This document shows, piece after piece, positions 33,586 through 42,070 of a DNA stretch of 64,000 nucleotides. The translations under genes were made by a program, and so were the position numbers. Position 1 is the stretch's first letter. Each line of letters begins with the position of its first letter. The DNA lies in the NCBI GenBank assembly GCA_003599885.1, contig QZKW01000030.1:117247-181246 (forward strand), in the 5' to 3' direction. Origin of the DNA: Desulfobacteraceae bacterium (GTDB lineage: Bacteria; Desulfobacterota; Desulfobacteria; Desulfobacterales; Desulfosalsimonadaceae). The notes under the pieces are model-generated. The model saw nothing but the letters and a program-made list of their open reading frames with translations, was not told the DNA's origin and made no database searches.

Positions 33586-34101
33586 TTAAACCAAGTGTTT
33601 AGCAGCTGCAATCACTGCATCATAATCCGGCTCTTCAGCAACTTCCCTGACAAGTTGAATGTGGCGGATGACGAGATCTGCATCCACAACAAATACCGCC
33701 CGGGCCAGCAGACGCAATTCCTTGATCAATACCCCAAAAGCCTGGCCGAAACTCGCCTGGCGATGATCGGACAGTGTGACAACCTGATCGACTCCCGCCG
33801 CTCCGCACCACCGTTTCTGGGCAAACGGCAAATCCATGCTGATGGTCAATATCCGGATTCCGTCACCAAGTCGGGAAGCTTCGGTGTTAAACCGTCGGGT
33901 TTCCATATCGCATACCGGCGTGTCCAAAGACGGGACCGATGAAACAATCACCACTTTTCCGGAAAAGTCGGCAAGGGTTTTGGGTTTCAATTCATTGTCC
34001 ATCACTTCAAAATCAGGTGCTTTGTCCCCGATTTTCAGGGTGGAGCCCACCAGTGTCAAAGGATTTCCATGCAGCGTGACTGAATTCAATGTTTCTTTCA
34101 T
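33586..34101 (-). CDS. tpx: Thiol peroxidase Tpx
   Basis: 171 aa. Peroxidatic Cys64 in SLDTPVCDMETRRF and resolving Cys99 in PFAQKRWCGAAG, a spacing of 35, slightly wider than E. coli (34) and probably neutral. It reduces hydroperoxides with thioredoxin. The frame is open to 34182, but AGGAGGT lies 6 bases upstream of ATG 34101, where the family starts. First gene of a likely oxidative-stress operon with the rubrerythrin-like gene and the YqeY gene. Confidence 0.94.
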   Translation of the reverse strand: MKETLNSVTLHGNPLTLVGSTLKIGDKAPDFEVMDNELKPKTLADFSGKVVIVSSVPSLDTPVCDMETRRFNTEASRLGDGIRILTISMDLPFAQKRWCGAAGVDQVVTLSDHRQASFGQAFGVLIKELRLLARAVFVVDADLVIRHIQLVREVAEEPDYDAVIAAAKHLV

Positions 34102-34308
34102 GATCATACCTCCTTCCTCTTGTGCAGTTATTAAAAGCATTGACGACTTGGCGACTTCAACGATTTTACCGGCATCCCTCACGCACTATAACAAGTTTGT
34201 CGAATATTTTTATATTATATCCTATCTGTTCTTTGTAAAGATATATACAGTATTTTCTTCGCAAAAACAGATATCAAAATCTATTTTAACAACATAGGCC
34301 TGTTTTCC

Positions 34309-34337
34309 TTGACATCAAAGTAAAGTCTCTTTAAATT
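34309..34337 (+). promoter_or_regulatory. Sigma-70 promoter for the outer-membrane protein gene
   Basis: TTGACA (34309-34314), 17-base spacer, TAAATT (34332-34337). It implies a 5' leader of about 270 bases before the gene at 34618. Confidence 0.5.
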
Positions 34338-34542
34338 TATTAACAAAACGTCCCTGACGAATAACCTCATTATCTTTTCGTACAAAGGGGATTATCATCG
34401 AGCGGACAGACTTCAAACAGGATTCGGGCAGAAGCATACCCGCTTTCACCTTTCTCTTTTCAGCTCCATCAACCACTCATCGACCGGTTATTATAACCAA
34501 TTACCAGATACGAACGACTCAGACAAGTCATGAGGGGAGGTG

Positions 34543-34566
34543 ATGGAAAAAACCACAAAGATGTGA
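34543..34566 (+). other. Seven-codon reading frame with a strong ribosome site
   Basis: GGGGAGGTG lies directly upstream of ATG GAA AAA ACC ACA AAG ATG TGA, in the leader of the outer-membrane protein gene. It could be a regulatory leader peptide or chance; the spacing to the ATG is short. Confidence 0.25.
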
Positions 34567-34617
34567 ACACACCCTTAATGTATTTCACACCTATTATTGA
34601 ATAAAAGGAGATAAAGA

Positions 34618-36270
34618 ATGAAAAGAATCATTTTCAGTATATCGTTTTTTTTTATGTCCTGCATATTTTTAGCCGCTTCCGCTGGCGCATCCGAGGATAG
34701 GGCGACACAAATCACGAAAGACGTTCTCTCCGGTCCCGGCAGTATTGAAATCAAGACGGATAAAGAGGTGTTGATGAGTTTCGGGGCGCGCGCCCGCCTG
34801 ATTCCTGTCAGTGAATCAGATTTTGATTTTGGAATCGAAGACAACCTGAAGCCTCCATTCGCATTGCTTGGCGGCGCATTGGATCCCGGATTTTTCAAAG
34901 TCCACGCCAATGAATCCGGATGGATCAACAACAATTACATCCGCAACGAAACTCAGATTTATTTCAACGCACTGCCCGAAACCCGGGCATGGAGTTTTTA
35001 TGCAGCCTTAGAGTTTGATCGTCCTATGGACAACTCATCCGCGGATGAGCGGGGCGGCAGAGATTACAAAACCAGCAACTTTGGATTAGAGCGCCTTCAC
35101 GGGACATTTAAACTGCCCATGAATATGCGACTTCATGGCGGTTACGACATCTGGGGAATGGATATCATTGACGGCGGCGGTCTTGTATATGGGGATGACA
35201 ATCCTGGTTTCTGGCTGACCGGCGATTACGACACCTTCAGTTTTAACGCAGGCGTTTTCAAAATGTACGACAGCAACTGGGGCACCGCCGACAACATCAA
35301 CACATTAGGCGGGAAAAATTCAGACCGGGATCTGTTTGCCGGCTACATGACGTTTAAACCCGAGGAAGGCCAAAAAATCCAGCCGTTCTATGCCTATGAC
35401 CGTATCCGCAGTGTGCAGACGGGCACCTTTTTAGATTATTTAATGGGGAAAAAGGGAGTCAAACCGGAAACAGATTCCCATCATATCGGGAGCTACTACA
35501 CCGGAAGTTTTGGCATGATGGAACTTTTCCTCGAAGGCGTTTATCAATTCGGTAAAGCAGATAACACGGGGTTTGCGCAGGATGATTTTGACATTTCCGC
35601 CTACGCGTTTTCCGCTGACCTGGCGCTTAAACTTGATGACGCTGTCGGTTTTGGCGTCAAGCCGCATATCGGCTTCCAGTATACATCCGGTGACGATGAT
35701 CCGACCGATAACAAACTGGAAGGTTATAACGGCGTGACCAACGCCCAGAGATTCTCCCAGTATTTCGGCGGAGAAAATACCATTATCGGCGACACAAATC
35801 TCGTGTTGGGCAGCGCATTGTATGGGTATCTGCCGGAACTTTACGGTAACGGCACCCCGGTGTTCACCGGCGGACTTCAGAATTTCGCCGGTTCCGGCAA
35901 CGGCCGAGGCGACAATCCCGGGTTGACCATGACCAGCGTAGGCATTACCGTAACCCCGAAAGTATTCCTGATTTTCAAATCAAACGTGAATTCCTTCTGG
36001 TGGAATGAGGACATCCTGGTTACCAGCTTCGCGAATCCAGCGATTAATACCATGGTTGAGGCGGGGTATACAGGAACGGAATGGGATAATGAAGTCACTC
36101 TGGCCACCAGCAAAAACAGTTTTATCAAAACGCATTTTTCCCTTTTCTTCCCAGGCGAAACCATCGAAGACGTCACTAGCGCATTAACCTCGCTGGCGCC
36201 GACTCTGCCGGGCGCAGAAAGCGATGAAACAGCCATGCGCCTGGGCATGGAATTTATCTGGATGTTCTAA
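34618..36270 (+). CDS. Outer-membrane beta-barrel protein (porin-like)
   Basis: 550 aa. A Sec signal peptide (ISFFFMSCIFLAASAGA) is followed by a sequence of short alternating amphipathic strands with many aromatic and Asp/Asn/Gly turns, and the last residue is phenylalanine (FIWMF), the outer-membrane targeting signature. The layout suggests a barrel of some 20 or more strands; residues NNNYIRNETQIYFNALPE and FSFNAGVFKMYDSN illustrate the strand-turn pattern. It is similar in style to carbohydrate or unknown porins of deltaproteobacteria. Preceded by a strong AAAGGAGAT site and followed by a good terminator. Substrate unknown. Confidence 0.82.
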   Translation: MKRIIFSISFFFMSCIFLAASAGASEDRATQITKDVLSGPGSIEIKTDKEVLMSFGARARLIPVSESDFDFGIEDNLKPPFALLGGALDPGFFKVHANESGWINNNYIRNETQIYFNALPETRAWSFYAALEFDRPMDNSSADERGGRDYKTSNFGLERLHGTFKLPMNMRLHGGYDIWGMDIIDGGGLVYGDDNPGFWLTGDYDTFSFNAGVFKMYDSNWGTADNINTLGGKNSDRDLFAGYMTFKPEEGQKIQPFYAYDRIRSVQTGTFLDYLMGKKGVKPETDSHHIGSYYTGSFGMMELFLEGVYQFGKADNTGFAQDDFDISAYAFSADLALKLDDAVGFGVKPHIGFQYTSGDDDPTDNKLEGYNGVTNAQRFSQYFGGENTIIGDTNLVLGSALYGYLPELYGNGTPVFTGGLQNFAGSGNGRGDNPGLTMTSVGITVTPKVFLIFKSNVNSFWWNEDILVTSFANPAINTMVEAGYTGTEWDNEVTLATSKNSFIKTHFSLFFPGETIEDVTSALTSLAPTLPGAESDETAMRLGMEFIWMF

Positions 36271-36299
36271 GTTTAGCCTGAACAGTTACTCTATTTTAC

Positions 36300-36338
36300 A
36301 AATGGCGGTTTTCTGTTGGAAACCGCCATTTGTTTTTA
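36300..36338 (+). terminator. Rho-independent terminator
   Basis: AAATGGCGGTTT (36300-36311) pairs with AAACCGCCATTT (36320-36331) over an 8-base loop, and GTTTTTATT follows. It closes the outer-membrane protein gene. Confidence 0.9.
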
Positions 36339-36406
36339 TTGACACCCGCCAGTTGAAATCGATAGATTAAAAACTTTGTAATTTGTCTGGGGGAAACAGC
36401 AAAATA

Positions 36407-37363
36407 ATGACATGCAGGGTTAAAATATTAGACACTGACCGGCCGGGGATGCTTGATGCCGCTAATCCGGAAAGGATCTCCGAAGCCAGTCCGCTCTGGG
36501 CCGCCGACATCCTTTCCCTCCGCCCCTGGAACCGGATACATTCCCCTGGAATTGATCAAAATGATGACGCCTGGGTATGGAACTCCGGACAAGCGGATAA
36601 GCCATTATCCCTTCATTCAGAAGACATCCCCGAAATTCTGGTCTGCGGATGCTGCGCCTCAACCATGGATACTGCCTGGCATTTTATCGAGTCCCGTCGG
36701 ATGCGAATTTGGGATTCGGTGATTGCAGTGGAACAGACAGCCGGCCGCGGCCAGCATCAGCGCCAGTGGGTATCGCCTGCCGGGAACATCCACGCGTCAT
36801 GGCTATGGCCCCTGCCTGAACCTAAAGGCGATGCGGCATCCAGCTGGAGAAACATGATGTCCCTGGTGGCGGGATTCATATTCGCCCGGGTGATGCAAAA
36901 ATTCGACGTGCCGGTAAAGGTCAAATGGCCCAATGACCTGCTGATTCATGACCGGAAATTCGGGGGCATATTGATTGAAATTCGAGACAGCCACATCCTG
37001 GTGGGCTGCGGGATCAATCTCACTGATGCGCCGGAAGACCGGCTGCTCCGGGACCAGTTTGCCGTGCCGGCTACCCATCTGCGCCGGGAAGGGTTTCAGC
37101 TCACGCCACTCGCATTGTGGATGACTTTGGTGACCGAAGGCAAAGCCCTTTTTGAAACATTGATTCATGCGACGGCACCGGCTGAATTTGTCCGGATGAT
37201 TGACACCCGCATGGCATGGGTCGGGAAAAAAGTGGCGATCCGGGGAATGAATACGGATGTTTTTGAAGCCGTGATTCTGGGACTGTCTCCGGACGGCGGA
37301 CTTCGGGTGAAAAAAGGAAGTGCGGCACAGGTGATTTATTCCGGAAGCATTATTCCCGGATAG
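36407..37363 (+). CDS. birA: Biotin-[acetyl-CoA carboxylase/pyruvate carboxylase] ligase
   Basis: 318 aa. The biotin-AMP loop is GRGQHQRQW (canonical GRGRRGRxW, with the second and fifth positions changed) and VKWPNDLLI, followed by RKFGGILIE. It attaches biotin to a lysine of the carboxylase. The N-terminal ~95 residues lack the usual winged-helix repressor domain, so it probably does not regulate transcription; that segment is not otherwise recognised. ATG 36407 (GGGGGA 12 bases ahead) is preferred to TTG 36383. The two genes downstream encode carbonic anhydrase and a biotin-dependent carboxylase, its likely substrate. Confidence 0.88.
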   Translation: MTCRVKILDTDRPGMLDAANPERISEASPLWAADILSLRPWNRIHSPGIDQNDDAWVWNSGQADKPLSLHSEDIPEILVCGCCASTMDTAWHFIESRRMRIWDSVIAVEQTAGRGQHQRQWVSPAGNIHASWLWPLPEPKGDAASSWRNMMSLVAGFIFARVMQKFDVPVKVKWPNDLLIHDRKFGGILIEIRDSHILVGCGINLTDAPEDRLLRDQFAVPATHLRREGFQLTPLALWMTLVTEGKALFETLIHATAPAEFVRMIDTRMAWVGKKVAIRGMNTDVFEAVILGLSPDGGLRVKKGSAAQVIYSGSIIPG

Positions 37364-37460
37364 CGAATGAGAATGCTACAGGCAATCCTTTTTATATTTA
37401 TAACGTCTTGAACAATTTAAAACAATTGTCCGAATTACCGGCCACAAGGAGGTCTGATTC

Positions 37461-38084
37461 GTGAAAGTATTGCCGCAGTTATTTGAAAATAACCGGAAAT
37501 GGGCAAATCAAATTACGAAGTCCGATCCAACGTTCTTTCAAAAGCTTTCGCAACAGCAATCACCTGAACTTTTATGGATTGGATGCTCGGATAGCCGCGT
37601 TCCCGCCAACCAGATTGTGGGGCTTCTTCCCGGCGAGTTGTTTGTGCATCGGAATGTGGCGAATCTGGTTATTCATACGGACATGAATTGCCTTTCAGTG
37701 GTTCAATATGCTGTAGAGGTGTTAAAAATAAAACACATTATCGTTTGCGGGCACTATGGCTGCGGAGGCATAAAAGCGGCGATAGATAACCGCCCGCATG
37801 GCTTGATCGACAACTGGCTGCGCCACATACGGGACATTTATCGAAAGCATTTGGATGAACTGATGTGCATAACAGATAAAGATAAGCAGATGGACCGTCT
37901 CTGCGAGTTAAACATCGTTGCACAGGTGATGAATGTCGGCAACATGACGACCGTGCAGGATGCATGGGAAAAAGGGCGGCCTTTGTCCATTCACGGCTGG
38001 ATTTACGGCATTTCAAACGGCATTCTGCTGGATTTGGGCGTTTGTATATCATCCGCCGAAGAACTGAAGGAATTGGAAAAATAA
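37461..38084 (+). CDS. Beta-class carbonic anhydrase
   Basis: 207 aa. Zinc ligands are Cys42 in GCSDSRVP, His98 and Cys101 in CGHYGCGG, with Asp44 as the catalytic residue. Interconverts carbon dioxide and bicarbonate. Length and motifs match E. coli Can. Located between the biotin ligase and the biotin-dependent carboxylase, it probably supplies bicarbonate for carboxylation. CAAGGAGG precedes an apparent ATG-equivalent start at GTG 37461. No signal peptide, so cytoplasmic. Confidence 0.94.
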   Translation: MKVLPQLFENNRKWANQITKSDPTFFQKLSQQQSPELLWIGCSDSRVPANQIVGLLPGELFVHRNVANLVIHTDMNCLSVVQYAVEVLKIKHIIVCGHYGCGGIKAAIDNRPHGLIDNWLRHIRDIYRKHLDELMCITDKDKQMDRLCELNIVAQVMNVGNMTTVQDAWEKGRPLSIHGWIYGISNGILLDLGVCISSAEELKELEK

Positions 38085-38131
38085 CCATCAAGTATTTTTT
38101 TGTGAACAATATTTTTTTATAGAGGACACCA

Positions 38132-41100
38132 ATGAACATCCAACCCAAAACTTTTGACCAGGTTCAAAAAGAAATCGAAGGCAAACCCATTGTCATCGCC
38201 AACCGGGGCATTCCGGCCCGGCGCATCAGCCGTTCCATATCCGAATGCCTGAATGCTGTTTCCATCATGACCGCAACGGACGTTGACAAAACTTCGCCGT
38301 CCACCCTGGGGGCCTTTGAACTCCTGCTTCTGGGCGACGACCCGAACGCCTACCTGAATCTGGACCTCATCATCGAAAAATCCAAAAGCCGGGGCGCCAT
38401 CGCCATCCATCCCGGCTGGGGATTTATTGCAGAAAATGAAAGTTTCCCTGCTAAATGTGAAGAAGCGGGAATCACCTTTATCGGCCCGCCCACGGACGCC
38501 ATGAAAACTCTGGGCAACAAAGTGGATGCCCGGCGGATAGCCCAGCAGCTTGAGATCCCGGTGGTTCCCGGCTCCGAAGGCGCCGTAACAATGGAGGAAG
38601 CGAAACAAATCGCACGGGAAATCGGCTTTCCCGTCATGCTCAAGGCTGAAGGCGGCGGCGGGGGCCGGGGGATTTATGAGATTCATTCGGAAGACCAGCT
38701 GGAATCCGCATTTCAGAAAGCATCGGTCATGGCCGAGGTGTCTTTCGGCAACCCGCGGCTGTTTGTGGAGAAATTTTTAACGTCTGTGCGCCATATTGAA
38801 ATTCAGGTGATTGCCGATCAGCACGGCAATGTCTTTGCGTTTGACGAACGGGACTGCACGGTTCAGCGCAATCACCAGAAGCTGGTGGAAATCACGCCTT
38901 CGCCCTGGCCGAAAATGACTGACGCGCTCAGAAACCAACTGAAAGCCTATTCCGAAAAACTCATTAAAGCCGTGGGCTACCATTCCCTGGCCACTGTGGA
39001 GTTTCTGGTGGACGCTGAGGGCACACCCTATATGATCGAGGTCAACACAAGGCTTCAGGTGGAACACGGCATCACCGAATGCCGGTATGGGATTGATCTC
39101 GTGGAAGAACAGATCGCCGTGGCCTTTGGTTCGGTGCTGCGCTTCACCAAAGAAAATACAATCCCGTTTCAGCATGTCATGCAGGTGCGGATTAACTGTG
39201 AAGACCCCCAGGATAATTTTTCACCCAATTCCGGTTTTATCACCCGCTACACTTCCCCCGGCGGCCAGGGCGTCCGTCTGGATTCCTGCGTGACCGGCGG
39301 GTATGAATTTCCATCGAACTATGATTCGGCGGCAGCGCTTCTCATCACCTACGGCAATTCCTGGATCAAAGCCGTCAAACTTATGCAGCGGGCGCTGCGG
39401 GAATACATGATCGGCGGGGTGACGACCACCATTCCGTTTCACAAGCAAATCGTCAAACACCCGACATTCATCTCCGGAGATTACGATACCCGGTTTATTG
39501 AAAACACCCCGGAACTCATGGATTACCGGGACCAGGCGCCGGAAGCCCTGCGCCTGTCGCGGCTGATCGCCGATATTTCGGCAAAAGGCTACAATCCGTT
39601 TGTACAGCTGGGTGAATACCGGGGGCTGTCCGACAGGCGGGTGGGGCGGTTTGAAGTGGTTCTTCCGGCCCTCAAGGAGTCTCCCAAAGAATTTATCTAC
39701 CCCCGCTATGACCGGCAGGCGACCCTGGATTTTGTCCGGGACAGCGGATACGTGCATTTCTCCGACACCACCACCCGGGACATCACTCAAAGCAACTCCG
39801 GCAACCGCTTCCGGCTGGGAGAGGACCGGATCATCGGGCCATATCTCGACCGGTGCGGATTTTTCTCCCTGGAAAACGGCGGCGGCGCCCATTTCCATGT
39901 GGCCATGCTGGCCAACATGACGTATCCGTTTACCGAAGCCCGCATGTGGAACGAATTCGCGCCTAAGTCCCTGAAGCAGATTTTAATCCGGTCCACCAAT
40001 GTGCTGGGCTACAAGCCCCAGCCCAAAGGGGTCATGCGCCGTACCGGAGAAATGATCTGCGAACATTACGATGTGATCCGGTGCTTTGATTTTTTGAACC
40101 ATATCGAAAACATGCGCCCGTTTGCGGAAATCGTGCTGAACTCCAACCGCAATATTTTTCAGCCAGCCATCTCCCTGTCCTATGCCAGCGGCTTTGGCGT
40201 GGAAAGATACATGAAAGTCACCGCTGAAATCCTGCGGATGACGGCGGATGTGGCGGGCGTGAGCGAACGTCAGGCCAGCCGGATGATTATTCTGGGTTTG
40301 AAAGACATGGCCGGCGTGTGCCCGCCCCGGTTCATGCGTCAGCTGGTTTCCGAAATCCGGAAAAAATATCCGGATCTCATCGTCCATTATCACCGCCATT
40401 ATACCGACGGTCTGTTTGTCCCGGCTGTGGGCGCGGCGGCGGAAGCCGGAGCCCATATCGTGGATACGGCCATCGGGGCGTCGGTCCGCTGGTACGGCCA
40501 GGGAGAAGTGCTCTCCACCGCCGCCTATATCGAAGAAGAACTGGGACTCAAAACCCACCTGAACAAAGACATGATCCGGGACTGCAATTTTGCCCTGAAA
40601 CAGATCATGCCCTATTACGACCGGTATTGTTCTCCGTATTTCCAGGGCATTGACTATGATGTCATCGAACACGGCATGCCCGGCGGGGCCACTTCATCCT
40701 CTCAGGAAGGGGCCCTCAAGCAGGGCTACATCCGTCTGCTGCCCTATATGCTCCGTTTTCTGGCAGGCACCCGGAAAATCGTCCGCTACCATGACGTGAC
40801 CCCCGGCTCCCAGATCACCTGGAACACGGCGTTTCTGGCAGTGACGGAAGCCTATAAACGGGGCGGGGAGCAACACGTGCGAAAAATGCTCCGGGTGCTG
40901 GAGGCCGTGGCCACCCTGCCGGAAAATGAGTTGCCGGATGACATTTTGATCGACCGGTTGAAACTTTACCGCGACAGCAATGACGCTTTCCGGGATTTGC
41001 TCCTGGGCAAATACGGAAAACTGCCCCTGGGCTTTCCGGCGGACTGGGTGTATTTCAGCGTATTTGGCAGCGAAGCGGAGTGGGCCATCAAAAACAGAAC

Positions 41101-41824
41101 CGAAGTGTCTCCTTTGGAATTTCTCGAAGAAATTGACATTGAGGCGGAACGTGAAAGTCTGCATTCCATGATCAATCGCCAGCCGTCCGAAGAAGAACTG
41201 GTGCTGTATCTTAACCATCCCGGAGACGCCCTGAAAACCATTAAATTCCAGGAGCAGTTCGGAGACCCGAACCAGGTGCCGCTGGATGTCTGGTTTGAAG
41301 GTCTTGGACTTCGAAAAGAGATGGAATTTCTGGACACCACCGGCAAACCCCATAAAATGATGATCCTCGATATATCGGAGCCCCGGAAAAACGGCATGAG
41401 CGTGGTTCGTTACCTTCTGGATTCGGAAATCTACACCCATCAGGTCAAGGTTAAGGAACCCGAGGCTCAGGACGGATCAGCCCTTGAAATGGCCGAACCC
41501 AACAACCCCTACCACCTGGCGTCTCCCAGCAAGGGAGACCTGTGGGTCATGTACGTCTCCTCCGGCGATTATGTGAAAAAAGGGGACGAAATCTTCAATA
41601 TCTCCATCATGAAACAGGAAAAGTCCGTGTTCGCGCCTTTTGACGCCCTGGTGAAACGGGTGTTGAAAACCGCCAATTACTCCGAAGACCGGAAAATGGT
41701 TTCCGTAAAGGCGGGGGAGCTTCTGGTGGAGCTGGCCCCGGCCCCTACCCTGTGCGCCACATGCAGCCAGCCGGTGGTTTCCAATGATTTTAAATTCTGT
41801 CCCCACTGCGGGGCCGGAAAATAA
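38132..41824 (+). CDS. Pyruvate carboxylase-like biotin enzyme with C-terminal zinc ribbon
   Basis: 1230 aa in the layout biotin carboxylase (about 10-470, GGGGGRGI ATP loop, EVNTRLQVEHGITE), carboxyltransferase (about 540-830) and biotinyl domain. The carboxyltransferase metal site has Asp550, carbamylated-type Lys724 in LKDMAG, and His752/His754 in VHYHRH; GMPGGATSS follows. Biotin attaches at Lys1161 in IMKQEKSV (canonical AMKME). RDITQS replaces the normal RDAHQS, so the substrate pocket is altered and pyruvate is likely but not certain. Unusually, the chain ends in Cys1208-x2-Cys1211 and Cys1223-x2-Cys1226, a zinc ribbon I do not know from pyruvate carboxylase. Follows carbonic anhydrase by 47 bases. 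Confidence 0.88.
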   Translation: MNIQPKTFDQVQKEIEGKPIVIANRGIPARRISRSISECLNAVSIMTATDVDKTSPSTLGAFELLLLGDDPNAYLNLDLIIEKSKSRGAIAIHPGWGFIAENESFPAKCEEAGITFIGPPTDAMKTLGNKVDARRIAQQLEIPVVPGSEGAVTMEEAKQIAREIGFPVMLKAEGGGGGRGIYEIHSEDQLESAFQKASVMAEVSFGNPRLFVEKFLTSVRHIEIQVIADQHGNVFAFDERDCTVQRNHQKLVEITPSPWPKMTDALRNQLKAYSEKLIKAVGYHSLATVEFLVDAEGTPYMIEVNTRLQVEHGITECRYGIDLVEEQIAVAFGSVLRFTKENTIPFQHVMQVRINCEDPQDNFSPNSGFITRYTSPGGQGVRLDSCVTGGYEFPSNYDSAAALLITYGNSWIKAVKLMQRALREYMIGGVTTTIPFHKQIVKHPTFISGDYDTRFIENTPELMDYRDQAPEALRLSRLIADISAKGYNPFVQLGEYRGLSDRRVGRFEVVLPALKESPKEFIYPRYDRQATLDFVRDSGYVHFSDTTTRDITQSNSGNRFRLGEDRIIGPYLDRCGFFSLENGGGAHFHVAMLANMTYPFTEARMWNEFAPKSLKQILIRSTNVLGYKPQPKGVMRRTGEMICEHYDVIRCFDFLNHIENMRPFAEIVLNSNRNIFQPAISLSYASGFGVERYMKVTAEILRMTADVAGVSERQASRMIILGLKDMAGVCPPRFMRQLVSEIRKKYPDLIVHYHRHYTDGLFVPAVGAAAEAGAHIVDTAIGASVRWYGQGEVLSTAAYIEEELGLKTHLNKDMIRDCNFALKQIMPYYDRYCSPYFQGIDYDVIEHGMPGGATSSSQEGALKQGYIRLLPYMLRFLAGTRKIVRYHDVTPGSQITWNTAFLAVTEAYKRGGEQHVRKMLRVLEAVATLPENELPDDILIDRLKLYRDSNDAFRDLLLGKYGKLPLGFPADWVYFSVFGSEAEWAIKNRTEVSPLEFLEEIDIEAERESLHSMINRQPSEEELVLYLNHPGDALKTIKFQEQFGDPNQVPLDVWFEGLGLRKEMEFLDTTGKPHKMMILDISEPRKNGMSVVRYLLDSEIYTHQVKVKEPEAQDGSALEMAEPNNPYHLASPSKGDLWVMYVSSGDYVKKGDEIFNISIMKQEKSVFAPFDALVKRVLKTANYSEDRKMVSVKAGELLVELAPAPTLCATCSQPVVSNDFKFCPHCGAGK

Positions 41825-41842
41825 AAATTTGAAGGCAAAAAA

Positions 41843-41878
41843 CCGTCCGCCGGGATTTCTCACACTCCCGGCGGACGG
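41843..41878. terminator. GC-rich stem-loop after the carboxylase gene
   Basis: CCGTCCGCCGGGA pairs perfectly with TCCCGGCGGACGG across a 10-base loop. It is preceded by an A-run and lacks a plus-strand T-run, so as a terminator for the plus strand it is imperfect, although it comes 18 bases after the stop. Confidence 0.6.
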
Positions 41879-41957
41879 CCGGTTCCTTCATACCAAAGGA
41901 AAACCGCAGTAATTTAAAAATGCCCGCTTGCAAGAATCTCAGCAACTGATAATGTAA

Positions 41958-41973
41958 AGGCAACGGCTTTGCT
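41958..41973 (+). promoter_or_regulatory. Candidate sigma-54 promoter
   Basis: AGGCAACGGCTTTGCT carries GG (41959-41960) and GC (41971-41972) 12 bases apart, with most other consensus positions met; the first base (A for T) and positions 6-7 differ. Start of transcription would be about 85 bases ahead of the binding-protein gene. Weaker than the match at 7351. Confidence 0.4.
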
Positions 41974-42070
41974 CAGACAATGATGAAAAACAGGTGGTCT
42001 CAATAAACCATAAACCGTTTTGGGACCGTATTCTCCGGATATCATGATAACTGGATAAGGCGGGAACCTC

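Larger units (their letters stand above)
34102..34617. other. Long divergent control region between tpx and the outer-membrane gene
   Basis: 516 bases without a real gene. It carries a sigma-70 promoter match for the plus strand, a ribosome site in front of a 7-codon reading frame at 34543-34566, and the ribosome site of the outer-membrane gene. The tpx promoter must also lie here, in the AT-rich stretch about 34195-34290. Confidence 0.5.

Noticed and set aside
34562..34590. CRP-type site before the outer-membrane gene
   Set aside because: TGTGA and TCACA are 18 bases apart and not 6.
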